Of a stretch of 64,000 nt of DNA, positions 40,802 to 49,697 are shown piece by piece; position 1 is the first letter of the stretch, and every line of letters begins with the position of its first letter. The notes under the pieces are model-generated. The model did no database searches. It was given only the letters and a program-made list of their open reading frames with translations, and had not been told where the DNA came from. Position numbers and translations under genes: made by a program. The stretch comes from Terasakiella sp033100395 (GTDB taxonomy: Bacteria > Pseudomonadota > Alphaproteobacteria > Rhodospirillales > Terasakiellaceae), in the NCBI RefSeq assembly GCF_033100395.1, contig NZ_JAWLVJ010000003.1, positions 124,001-188,000 on the forward strand, given 5' to 3'.

Positions 40802-43314
40802 TCGTCATCTTCCAGCGACATAAAAGCAGACTTGAAATGCCGGGCGAAACTTTCTGCCGGTTCCGGTTTGGATAACAGATAGCCTTGCAGGATGGAACAG
40901 CCGCCTTCATTGAGGAATTCGGCCTGTTTTTTGGTTTCCACCCCTTCGGCAACGGACTGCATGCCCAGGCTCTGGCTCATGTTAATGATGGTGGAAACCA
41001 GCTGACGATTGCCTTTTTCCTGAAACATCTCGTGAATGAAGCTCTGATCGATTTTTAAGTGGTCAATCGGTAGTTTGCGCAGGTATGCGAGATTGGAATA
41101 GCCTGTGCCAAAATCATCAATGGCAATGCGAACTCCAATGTTTTTAAGGGCGTAGAGGTTGGTACGCACCAGTTCCGGCTGATTGATGAAGGAGCCTTCG
41201 GTGATTTCAATTTCCAGACAGGCGCCGCTGATATCGTACTTTTTCAGGGTTTCTTCCACCAGTTTGGGGAAGCTTGTGTCTGTGATCTGTTCCGGTGAAA
41301 TATTGATGGCAATGATGATGGGTGGATGATTTTGCATCTGCCATTCTTTTAATTGTGCGCAGGCCTGATCCAGCACCCATTCCCCGATCTGGATATTCAT
41401 GCCGATCTCCTCAGCAATCGGGATGAATTCTGCCGGGCCAATCTCCCCAATTTCATCGTTATGCCAGCGTAGCAGGGCTTCTGCGGCGATTAAGGTACCG
41501 TCCTGCGCTTTGGCCTGGGGTTGGAAATAAAGCTGAAATTCGTTGTTTTTAATGGCGCCGCGCAAGGCTGATTCGACAGTCAGTTGCCGCATCCCCAGTT
41601 CGGTGAAAGATGGATTAAACAGGTTAAAGGTGCTGCGCCCTTCATCCTTGGATCGATACATGGCTGCATCGGCGTTTTTGATCAGAATTTCGGCCTTTTC
41701 CCCATCATCAGGGAAGATGCTGAGCCCCAGGCTGGAGGTCACAAATAGTTTTTTGTCATCAATTACAAAGGGTTGAGAGAAGGATTCAACGATCCGGTCA
41801 GCAACTTTTGTCACTTCTTCAATAGAGGCAATATCCGGGAACATCAGGATAAATTCATCCCCGCCCAGGCGTGCGACTGTATCTTCGCCGCGAGTACAGT
41901 GGACCAGACGTTCAGCAGCTTCGACCAGAAGCGCATCGCCCGTATTGTGGCCAAGGGTGTCGTTGATTTTTTTAAAATGATCGAGATCGACAAACATAAC
42001 CGCCAGACGTTCATCATGACGCTTGGCGCGCGCAATGGCCATTTGCAGGCGATCCCCAAACAGGCGGCGGTTGGGAAGCTTTGTCAGTTCATCAAAATAG
42101 GCCAGACGGCGGATTTCATTTTCCTGGCTTTTGCGTTCTGAAATATCGCAGAAAATACCGGCATATTGGTAAATCTCACCCTGATCGTTTTTAATCGCGG
42201 TGATGGTAAGCCATTCAGGATAAAGTTCGCCATTTTTGCGTCGGTTCCAAATCTCGCCCTGCCAATAGCCGTCTTCGGACAGTTTAGACCACATATCGCT
42301 GTAATAATCGTCACCATGGCGGCCGGATTTCAGCAAGGTCGGTGTCTTGCCGATGGCTTCGTCTGCGCTATAGCCCGTTACTTCGGTGAAGGTCGGGTTT
42401 ACATATTCGATCTTGCCTTGCTGATTGACGATGATGATCCCGTCAAGGGAGGCTTCGATGATCTTGTGAGCCAGATGCAGGCTGTTTTGCGACTGGATCA
42501 ACGCATGGGAGCGTTCTTCCAGAATTGTATTGATGCGCCGGACATATTCAAACTGCAGGCTGGACAGAATGCTGGAAAAGCTGATCAGGCCAATGACTTC
42601 GCCTTTGTCGTTGTGGACGCCCAGATGGCGAAACCCGGTGTGGATCAGCCTGTGACGGGCTTCCAAAAGGTTTGCGCTGTTCGCAATGGTTGCCAGTGGT
42701 CTGGATGCTGCGTCCCCCATCGTGGTCGGGAAATGTTTTTGCGATACAAAGCGGGTGATGTCTTTTTCAGTGACAATGCCATAACTGTGATCGGGGAAAA
42801 ATACGCAGACGGCGGCCTGTGGCGCGTTCTGGATGTTGAGGATGGCATCTATAAAGGGGGTGTCTGCATTAACAACAGGGGCCGTCATGGTGATGGTCTG
42901 GCCGACGGTTTTAAGCGTCAGATAATATTCTTCCCCATGTTTCAGGATCACATCTGTCTGAGTGATGATGCCAATGGGCGTGCTGTCGCCATCCACGACC
43001 AGCAAGTGGCGGACTTTTTCTTCCTTAAACCGCACAGCGGCTGCGCCAATGGAAATATCATCGCGGATGCTTTTGACCGGGGAGGTCATAAAATCGCGGA
43101 CCGGGCGATCAAAGATCGCCAGGTTTGAAACGTCTAATTGCAAACTGTCGCGTTCTGTCCAGATGCCGATTGGCACGCCATTCTCAACCACAAGGATCGA
43201 ACTGCAGCCTTTCATTTGCATGGAATGGGCGCAGGTCGAAATGGTATCAGTGGGCGAACAAGTCAGTAAATTCGGGTTTACTATACTTTTTACAGCTTGG
43301 TTAACTTGGCTCAT
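40798..43314 (-). CDS. CBS(x4)-PAS-GGDEF-EAL c-di-GMP turnover protein
   Basis: An 838-residue cytoplasmic protein that may both make and degrade c-di-GMP. Two tandem CBS pairs occupy about 10-265 (SSILVVENGVPIGIWTERD, HLLVVDGDSTPIGIITQTD, then two more), suggesting adenylate-type ligand control. A PAS domain follows (about 285-400), then GGDEF and EAL. The cyclase motif is intact (GGDEF at 484-488), and so is the EAL site (EAL at 612-614, with EITEGSF, DDFGTGYSNLAYLRKLP and AEGVET). No membrane segment is seen. It is a single gene with its own start at 43314. Confidence 0.93.
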   Translation of the reverse strand: MSQVNQAVKSIVNPNLLTCSPTDTISTCAHSMQMKGCSSILVVENGVPIGIWTERDSLQLDVSNLAIFDRPVRDFMTSPVKSIRDDISIGAAAVRFKEEKVRHLLVVDGDSTPIGIITQTDVILKHGEEYYLTLKTVGQTITMTAPVVNADTPFIDAILNIQNAPQAAVCVFFPDHSYGIVTEKDITRFVSQKHFPTTMGDAASRPLATIANSANLLEARHRLIHTGFRHLGVHNDKGEVIGLISFSSILSSLQFEYVRRINTILEERSHALIQSQNSLHLAHKIIEASLDGIIIVNQQGKIEYVNPTFTEVTGYSADEAIGKTPTLLKSGRHGDDYYSDMWSKLSEDGYWQGEIWNRRKNGELYPEWLTITAIKNDQGEIYQYAGIFCDISERKSQENEIRRLAYFDELTKLPNRRLFGDRLQMAIARAKRHDERLAVMFVDLDHFKKINDTLGHNTGDALLVEAAERLVHCTRGEDTVARLGGDEFILMFPDIASIEEVTKVADRIVESFSQPFVIDDKKLFVTSSLGLSIFPDDGEKAEILIKNADAAMYRSKDEGRSTFNLFNPSFTELGMRQLTVESALRGAIKNNEFQLYFQPQAKAQDGTLIAAEALLRWHNDEIGEIGPAEFIPIAEEIGMNIQIGEWVLDQACAQLKEWQMQNHPPIIIAINISPEQITDTSFPKLVEETLKKYDISGACLEIEITEGSFINQPELVRTNLYALKNIGVRIAIDDFGTGYSNLAYLRKLPIDHLKIDQSFIHEMFQEKGNRQLVSTIINMSQSLGMQSVAEGVETKKQAEFLNEGGCSILQGYLLSKPEPAESFARHFKSAFMSLEDDD

Positions 43315-43405
43315 TTCCGCGATCTTTATGTGTTATTGCACACACAATATCACGTAAATATCCTTAAGGGATAGTTACCATAACGTATTCACACAAAAGG
43401 ATGAA

Positions 43406-43999
43406 TTACTCCACGGTGCAGACTTCGTCAAAAGCTGGGCGTGGGTTTCTGTCATATAATCCAGCCTTGTCACCATAGCCAATATTACACAGGAAGTTAG
43501 ACTTGAATTTGGAACCACTATAGAAAATTTCATCTAATTTCTGATTGTCAAATCCGGACATGGGACCGCAATCTAGTCCCAAAGAACGGCACGCAATCAT
43601 GAAATAAGCACCCTGCAATGTACCATTTCTGAAGGCTGTTTCTTCGGCCAGATCGGGGGATGCTTCAAACATATCGGCCGCTCCGGGGAAGGACGGGAAC
43701 AGGCGCGGCATATTGACGTAAAATTCCGGATCAATGGAAATGATCGCACAGACCGGGGCCTGCATGGTTTTTTCGATATTGCCTTCTGATAGGCATGGCT
43801 TCAGTTTTTCTTTGGCCGCTTTGGATTTCAAAAAGGTGACGCGCGTTGGGTTGCAATTCATGCTGGTTGGGGCCCAGCGGGCCGTTTCCCAGGCCTGTGC
43901 CAGCAGTTCGTCCGGCACGTTCTTATCCTGCCACGCATTGTGTGTGCGGGCTTCAAAAAACAATTGATTAAGGGCGTCCTGGGAAATGGCATTAGACAT
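43406..43999 (-). CDS. Nitroreductase-family protein, RutE/malonic semialdehyde reductase-like
   Basis: A 197-residue FMN-dependent reductase. Blocks seen: FFEARTHNAWQDKNVPDELL, ETARWAPTSMNCNPTRVTFL (FMN contacts), NGTLQGAYFMIACRSLGLDCGPMSGFDN and a C-terminal NPRPAFDEV. These match the RutE/HadB group of nitroreductases. RutE reduces malonic semialdehyde in pyrimidine breakdown, but no other rut gene is present here, so a general detoxifying role is equally possible. Confidence 0.85.
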   Translation of the reverse strand: MSNAISQDALNQLFFEARTHNAWQDKNVPDELLAQAWETARWAPTSMNCNPTRVTFLKSKAAKEKLKPCLSEGNIEKTMQAPVCAIISIDPEFYVNMPRLFPSFPGAADMFEASPDLAEETAFRNGTLQGAYFMIACRSLGLDCGPMSGFDNQKLDEIFYSGSKFKSNFLCNIGYGDKAGLYDRNPRPAFDEVCTVE

Positions 44000-44054
44000 G
44001 GGGTATTATCCTGTTTCTGATTGGTTTTGCAGCAGAATAATCTCCCCTATCTGA

Positions 44055-44759
44055 TTATTCAACCCAAAGCGTTTCGATCTTTTCACCAAGCCCGTTCAGG
44101 TCTTTTAGTTTATCGACAAGTCGCTCCGTGACTTTTACGCCTGAATTCAGGACAATTTTACCATCTGACAGGCGCACAGGACGGGCAAGCGTTGCCCCTA
44201 CCCTGACCCTGGTTAGCAGCACTTCCTTGCCGCCACCACCGTCTTTTCTTAGGACGGAGCCGTGATGTTCGATTTCCTTCTTCTCATCGGCAGGCTGTGC
44301 GATTTTTATGTCTACATCGACTTTTTGATAATCCTCGATCTCCTTTAAGGGGCGTGCCGATTTCAAAACTCGGTTGATCCGGTCCTGCAGCCCTTTCATA
44401 GAAACGGGCTTTGCAACAAACGCATCTACATCCAGGGCCATGGCTGCAGCCACCAGGTGTTTGTCGGTATTTCCAGTCAGCATAATTAATGGCGTGTCGC
44501 GCGGGACCTTTTTTGTCCCGGTGCGAATGGCTTTTAACAGTTGCAGGCCGGTGACCTGTGGCATATTGAAATCCGCGATCACCAATTGCGCTTTATCTTC
44601 GTGATATTCAATCAGGGCAGAAAGGGCCTGTCCGCCGTCTTTTGCTTCGCGCACATCGCGAAACCCGATCTGATTCATGATGCGTGAGACAATTTTCAGT
44701 GAGAATTTTTCATCATCAACAACAAGTGCGTCCATTAATGAATAATCGATTGATCCCAT
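44055..44759 (-). CDS. Response regulator with receiver and an HD-GYP-leader-like C-terminal segment
   Basis: A 234-residue regulator. The receiver (about 10-130) keeps the acidic pair in LVVDDEKFSL, the phospho-Asp in VIADFNMPQVTG, the Thr in IMLTGNTD and the Lys in VAKPVS. The C-terminal part (about 175-234: LTRVRVGATLARPVRLSDGK, then an LNSG...VTERLVDKL pattern) resembles the short segment that often precedes HD-GYP phosphodiesterase domains, yet no HD-GYP domain follows. The output is therefore unknown. It begins 4 bp after the hybrid kinase gene and is surely its partner. Confidence 0.87.
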   Translation of the reverse strand: MGSIDYSLMDALVVDDEKFSLKIVSRIMNQIGFRDVREAKDGGQALSALIEYHEDKAQLVIADFNMPQVTGLQLLKAIRTGTKKVPRDTPLIMLTGNTDKHLVAAAMALDVDAFVAKPVSMKGLQDRINRVLKSARPLKEIEDYQKVDVDIKIAQPADEKKEIEHHGSVLRKDGGGGKEVLLTRVRVGATLARPVRLSDGKIVLNSGVKVTERLVDKLKDLNGLGEKIETLWVE

Positions 44760-44763
44760 TCTT

Positions 44764-47700
44764 CTAATTCCCTAATTGAGCGACATATTCTTTTACAACA
44801 CCGAAGTTTTTAACGATGTTCTGATGGGTGGATTTGATATCATCCGGGTTCATGGAGGTTGCGTTCTTTTCAAGATATTCCAGTTCGTCCCCCAGGTCTT
44901 TGGCAGCGGCGTTGCGTGACGCTCCTTTGGCCGCATGGGCATGATCTGAAATGGCTTCCACGTCATTGGCTGCGATGGATCCTTCCAGATCCACTAGCAG
45001 TTCATCCATGGTTTCGACAAAGAAGTTCAGGATGTCGCCGAACATTTCCATATCGTCCATGCCCAGGATTTCGCCTAGCTGTTCCAGGTCCACAGGCGGT
45101 GTATCTGAAGCGACAGCTGTTTCGTCCGTCGTGACTGGTTCGCTTTCTTCAATGATCTCAGCGTCCATAGTTTCAATTGGATCCAGCGGCAGCCATTTCT
45201 GCATGGCCTCGCCCAGCTTTTCAAACTTTAGTGGCTTGACAAGATAATCATCCATGCCTGCGGACAGGCAGGCATCAGCATCTTCTGCCGTTGCGTTGGC
45301 GGTCAGGGCAACGATGGGAAGACGTTTTTCCGCCTTGTCATCAATTTCTTGTTTACGGATGGTGAGCGATAGTTCCAGGCCGTTCATTTCCGGCATGCGG
45401 CAGTCGGTCAGCAGAAGCGCGTAATCTACCTGTGACAGCTTTTCAAGCGCTACAACGCCGTTTTCTGCAATGTCATAGGCATAGCCCAGTCGTGACAGTT
45501 GTTTGCCGATAACCATTTGGTTGGTTGGATTGTCTTCTGCAAATAGGACCATCTTGTTTTCGGCAATGGCATCTTCACGGTCCATTTGCGGACGTGGTTT
45601 AATCTCATTATGAGCCTGAATTGTGCTTTCTCGGCCCGCAGCAAGGCAGGCCTGACGGATAAGGGCTGTACTTCTGACCGGTTTAAAGATACGTCCGCCC
45701 AGCCCCAATTCCCGGGCTTCCTGCATGACGTTATCGGCATAATCGGACGAGGTCAGAATGATGCTTTCGCTGGCAAGTTTGGTGTCGGCCTGCAGCTTTC
45801 TGATGGCAGCAAACCCGTCAAACCCTTCGTGGGAATGATCAATAATGGCTACATCCGGTGTGCCCTGCATGCATTTGTTCTGGGCATCTTCAAGGCTTTT
45901 GGCCCCACAGACGATGGCCCCTTGCTGTTCAAGAATTTGGGTATAGGTCAGCAAGGTATCTTCGTGGCTTTGCAGGATCAAGGCGTGGACACCTTCAAGG
46001 GCATTCTTGTCGGTTTGCGTATCGACCTCAGTCTTTTCAAGTCCCAGTTCAAACCAGAAGGTTGCCCCCTCGCCTGCTTCACTTGTGACGCTGATCTGGC
46101 CTTTCATCAATTCAGTCAATGCTTTACAGATGGAAAGGCCAAGGCCTGTACCACCGAAGTGTCGGCTGGTTGATGCATCGGTCTGTGAGAATGGTTTAAA
46201 CAGCAGGCGGAGCTTTTCTTTCGAAATCCCGATGCCGTCATCCTGAATTTCAAAGCGAACAAAGGCTGTATCCCCTTTGTTTAGGATGCTGAGTACGCGG
46301 ACAACAATCGCTCCGTTTGAGGTGAATTTCACCGCGTTCCCGATCAGGTTTAACAGAATTTGGCGCAGACGCGTCGGATCGCCAAGGACGCCTTGTGGGA
46401 CGGATTCATCCACATGACACAGAAGTTCCAGCCCTTTGCCGCGTGCGCGAGCCCCCATCAGCTCAACTGCGCCTTCGACGACCTCGCGGATGTCAAAGGC
46501 AATGGTTTCAAGCTGAAGGCGACCTGCTTCGATTTTGGAGAAATCAAGGATGTCGTCAATGATGGTCAGAAGTGCCGTTGCTGAATCTTTAACGACCGAG
46601 ACAGCTGAATTCTGTTCTTCATCCAGCTTGGTCATATGTAAAAGTTCTAGCATACCAAGAACGCCAGTCATCGGTGTTCTGATTTCGTGGCTCATAGTCG
46701 ATAGGAATGTGGACTTTTGGCGAGTGGCTTCAAGGGCTTCTTCGCGCGATTGCTTGAGCGCTTCTTCGACATTCTTACGTTCTGTAATGTCGTTGATGCC
46801 TGTCATGATGCAGTCTTCGCCTTCGATATTGATCAACTGACCAGACAGAAGGCCCCAGATTTTTTCACCATATGGGGTTTCGATAATGACTTCGAAATCA
46901 TCAACAAAGCCACCGTTTTTGATCTTCTGGAAAAAGGCGTCTGTTTCTTCCTGCCCGAAGAAATCTTTCAGCGAAAGCGTCGCACGTTCCACATCCACAG
47001 GGGTTGCAAATAATTCTGATGCACGCCTGTTGATCCGTCGGACTTTCCCGGTTTCCAGCGTGGAAAGGATCATCGGCAGGGGGGCGGCGTTAAAGAACCG
47101 TTCCAGCGTCAGGGCGCTTTCTTTACGTTCGGTAATATCGTTGATGCTGACGAGGAAAAGTTCTTCCCCATTGACCAGAACAGTATGGCCGGACAGTAAA
47201 CAAGCGATTTCTTCGCCATATGCGGTGTTCAAATCCGTTTCAAAATCGTCGGAAAATCCTGATTTTTCTAGGATTTTACGGAATTGGGCATAGGTTCTCA
47301 GACCGAGAATGTCTTTTAAGCGCAGCTGTTCCAGATCACTGTCATCACCTGCGATAAACAGCTCATGGGCGCGACGGTTTAACCGTTTGATCCAGGCTTT
47401 ATCGGTTTTGTCGATCAACAGCATCGGCAGTGGTGCCTGATCGAAGAAATCTTCATAGCCTGTGGTATCTGGCGGGGGCGTATCGCTTAACCCTATGACA
47501 GCAAATTCACGTCCATCCACTTGTGCACGACGGGCCGACGCATAACAGGTGAAATTGTCCCCAGCTTTTGGGGTAATGGTGATTTGTTGTTCAGCCAGTT
47601 CCCCCTGTAATTTGATCTGATCCAGAAGCGGTCGGATTTGAGAGGCGGCAATAAAGCTGTTAAGCGTGTCCTTGCCTGCTTCCACATCCTGTGGGTTGAC

Positions 47701-48522
47701 CTTTAGCAGACGGCTTGCTGCCACGTTCAGTCGTGCGATTTTGCCGTTTTCAAGGGTGGCTGCAATTAAGGGGACTGGCGTTGCGTTTAAAATTGGTTCG
47801 GCGGCTTCGGAAGCGACAAATTCTTTTTTAAGCTGGGCCGTTCCTTCTGCAATTTTGCCAAGACCTGTGGTCAGGCCGATCAGAATGCACTGCCCGCCCC
47901 CGATATCCAGTTTGCGCGCAGAAAGGGAAACCGGGATTTTGGATTGGTGGCGGTCAAACACCATGATGCGGGATTCATCGATGGTGTTTTCGTTATGAAC
48001 TTTGTGGAAGACGGCTTTACGTGTCGTTGGCTTCACCAGATCGTCAAAACTGCCCCATTGGGTACGGTCTTCCAAATCCATACCAAACATTTTGCTGGCT
48101 GCATGGTTGATGCGCATGATCTTTGAGGTCACCGGATGGCAAACCAACAAGGCTTGCGGTGCATTCTCAAAGATGATCTTGAGCGACTGGTTCGCATTTT
48201 CCAGCGATTTGGCGGAATTGATCCACAGGATGCGACAATCTTTCCCATCCGGCGATGGCGTAATGGCAATCTCCGCCATAAAGGCACAGCCATGCATCTT
48301 CTGTAAGAGAATGCTGGTGTTTTCTGCTTTCTGTATTGTTTCAGAAGCGGTGAGCCATTCAATGTCTTCAGGGATCGCGAGAACTTTTGCTAATTCAACC
48401 CCTGTTGCAGGTACCCCCATCAAGTCTATCATGGCCTGATTGGGATTTGTGATGTTGTTGTTGTTATCTATCTGCGCGACTGCAAATGGTATGTGTGTGT
48501 AAAATGTCTCCGGTCCGGTCAC
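44764..48522 (-). CDS. Multi-PAS hybrid histidine kinase with two receivers and an Hpt domain
   Basis: A 1252-residue cytoplasmic phosphorelay kinase. About five PAS-type domains fill residues 1-590; several are near-duplicates, each carrying an RINRRASELF- or RLNRRAHELF-like block and ending in the linker NDITERK. HisKA has His612 in TMSHEIRTPMTGVLGML, HATPase_c follows, then two receivers. The first receiver (about 860-975) is degenerate, lacking the acidic pair (LQSHED). The second (about 990-1110) is intact with Asp1040 in TDCRMPEMNG. An Hpt domain with His1196 in AHAAKGAS ends the protein. No membrane helix is seen, so signals are probably internal. It is cotranscribed with the response regulator downstream. 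Confidence 0.92.
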   Translation of the reverse strand: MTGPETFYTHIPFAVAQIDNNNNITNPNQAMIDLMGVPATGVELAKVLAIPEDIEWLTASETIQKAENTSILLQKMHGCAFMAEIAITPSPDGKDCRILWINSAKSLENANQSLKIIFENAPQALLVCHPVTSKIMRINHAASKMFGMDLEDRTQWGSFDDLVKPTTRKAVFHKVHNENTIDESRIMVFDRHQSKIPVSLSARKLDIGGGQCILIGLTTGLGKIAEGTAQLKKEFVASEAAEPILNATPVPLIAATLENGKIARLNVAASRLLKVNPQDVEAGKDTLNSFIAASQIRPLLDQIKLQGELAEQQITITPKAGDNFTCYASARRAQVDGREFAVIGLSDTPPPDTTGYEDFFDQAPLPMLLIDKTDKAWIKRLNRRAHELFIAGDDSDLEQLRLKDILGLRTYAQFRKILEKSGFSDDFETDLNTAYGEEIACLLSGHTVLVNGEELFLVSINDITERKESALTLERFFNAAPLPMILSTLETGKVRRINRRASELFATPVDVERATLSLKDFFGQEETDAFFQKIKNGGFVDDFEVIIETPYGEKIWGLLSGQLINIEGEDCIMTGINDITERKNVEEALKQSREEALEATRQKSTFLSTMSHEIRTPMTGVLGMLELLHMTKLDEEQNSAVSVVKDSATALLTIIDDILDFSKIEAGRLQLETIAFDIREVVEGAVELMGARARGKGLELLCHVDESVPQGVLGDPTRLRQILLNLIGNAVKFTSNGAIVVRVLSILNKGDTAFVRFEIQDDGIGISKEKLRLLFKPFSQTDASTSRHFGGTGLGLSICKALTELMKGQISVTSEAGEGATFWFELGLEKTEVDTQTDKNALEGVHALILQSHEDTLLTYTQILEQQGAIVCGAKSLEDAQNKCMQGTPDVAIIDHSHEGFDGFAAIRKLQADTKLASESIILTSSDYADNVMQEARELGLGGRIFKPVRSTALIRQACLAAGRESTIQAHNEIKPRPQMDREDAIAENKMVLFAEDNPTNQMVIGKQLSRLGYAYDIAENGVVALEKLSQVDYALLLTDCRMPEMNGLELSLTIRKQEIDDKAEKRLPIVALTANATAEDADACLSAGMDDYLVKPLKFEKLGEAMQKWLPLDPIETMDAEIIEESEPVTTDETAVASDTPPVDLEQLGEILGMDDMEMFGDILNFFVETMDELLVDLEGSIAANDVEAISDHAHAAKGASRNAAAKDLGDELEYLEKNATSMNPDDIKSTHQNIVKNFGVVKEYVAQLGN

Positions 48523-48865
48523 CGACGTAAGCCCTTGTTAATATTGTAGTTTATTTTTATTGAGATTTTTTCTCTCATTTCTATTCATGAATACTACAAT
48601 ATTCTGGAACATTAATAAATATTGCAGTTTGAAAATATTTAATTAAATCAAGCTTCTATCAGAAGTTTTAAAACGATTGTTTCAGAAGTGACTGTAAAGT
48701 AAATATATATTAGCTGGTTGCACTGCACACATTTTAACCAGCTAATTAGCTTCATCATATTGTTGGTTTTGTCTCAGGTTTTATGGATTATTCGGGACTG
48801 GTTTGAGAATAAAGAACGCATTTTTTCATCCACAGGTTATTCATTTATGATGGGGGCTGATCAAT
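48523..48865. other. AT-rich promoter region of the hybrid kinase
   Basis: About 340 bp, strongly AT-rich near 48540-48660, between the kinase start and the terminator of the SDR gene. It holds one notable palindrome (48709-48746) and no reading frame worth calling. Confidence 0.55.
48709..48746. promoter_or_regulatory. 11-bp perfect inverted repeat upstream of the hybrid kinase
   Basis: ATTAGCTGGTT (48709-48719) is exactly complementary to AACCAGCTAAT (48736-48746) with a 16-base spacer. There is no T tract. It lies about 190 bp before the kinase start and may be a regulator site or an RNA stem-loop. Confidence 0.4.
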
Positions 48866-48896
48866 AAAAAAGGCCATCTGCAAGAGATGACCTTTT
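48866..48896 (-). terminator. Intrinsic terminator after the SDR gene
   Basis: AAAAGG-C-CATCT pairs with AGATG-A-CCTTTT around GCAAG, with one internal mismatch. A-rich and T-rich flanks lie on both sides. It sits 20 bp beyond the SDR stop and marks the end of the TAXI-TRAP-SDR transcript. Confidence 0.82.
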
Positions 48897-48915
48897 GGAA
48901 GGGAATTTGAAGGGC

Positions 48916-49695
48916 TTAAATCACACCTGGGAAAGCACCGCCATCAAGCAAAATATTCTGTCCGGTCATGAAACCAGCCTGGGAGGAACACATAAAGGCG
49001 CACATAGCGCCAAATTCTTCCGGGTCGCCAAATCGCCCGGCGGGATTGGCAGCCATGCGGTCTTTGCGCGCGGTTTCATAATCGACACCTTGAGCCTTGG
49101 CCTGACCGTTGACGACTTGTGCGATCCTGTCCGTGTCAAACGGGCCGGGCAGCAGATTGTTGATGGTGACGTTGTGGATAACTGTTTTGCGTGCAAGGCC
49201 AGCAACGAACCCAGTCAGGCCCGCGCGTGCACCGTTGGACAGGCCCAGCACATCAATGGGGGCCTTTACAGCGCCGGATGTGATATTGACGATACGGCCA
49301 AACTTGCGATCAATCATGCCATCAACGGTGGCTTTGATTAGTTCAATCGGGGTCAGCATATTGGCATCAATGGCCTTGATCCATGCTTCCCGGTCCCAGT
49401 CACGGAAATCACCGGGTGGAGGGCCACCCGCATTATTGACCAGGATATCCGGGTTTGCATTGGCTTCAAGGATGGCGGCTCGCCCTTCTTCTGAGGTGAT
49501 GTCACAGGCTATGGCAGTGACGGACACGCCATAGGTATTGCGAATTTCATCTGCGGTTGCTTCCAGTGTGTCTTTTGTGCGTGCACAGATGGTCAGATCA
49601 ACCCCTTCACGGGCCAGATTGACGGCACAAGCCTTGCCCAATCCCTTTGATGCGGCACAGACAATTGCCGTTTTTCCTTTGAGACCAAGATCCAT
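48916..49695 (-). CDS. SDR-family oxidoreductase
   Basis: A 259-residue short-chain dehydrogenase/reductase. With ATG at 49695 it begins MDLGLKGKTAIVCAASKGLG; the open frame upstream to 49794 lies inside the permease gene and is ignored. The NAD(P) motif is CAASKGLGKA, NNAG is present, and the catalytic Ser lies in NITSGAVKAP. The usual Tyr-x-x-x-Lys is replaced: GLSNGARAGLTGF has Asn-Gly-Ala-Arg where YxxxK is expected. This matches an atypical SDR subgroup and makes standard catalysis doubtful. It follows the TRAP permease by 2 bp and probably acts on the imported compound. Confidence 0.87.
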   Translation of the reverse strand: MDLGLKGKTAIVCAASKGLGKACAVNLAREGVDLTICARTKDTLEATADEIRNTYGVSVTAIACDITSEEGRAAILEANANPDILVNNAGGPPPGDFRDWDREAWIKAIDANMLTPIELIKATVDGMIDRKFGRIVNITSGAVKAPIDVLGLSNGARAGLTGFVAGLARKTVIHNVTINNLLPGPFDTDRIAQVVNGQAKAQGVDYETARKDRMAANPAGRFGDPEEFGAMCAFMCSSQAGFMTGQNILLDGGAFPGVI

Positions 49696-49697
49696 AA

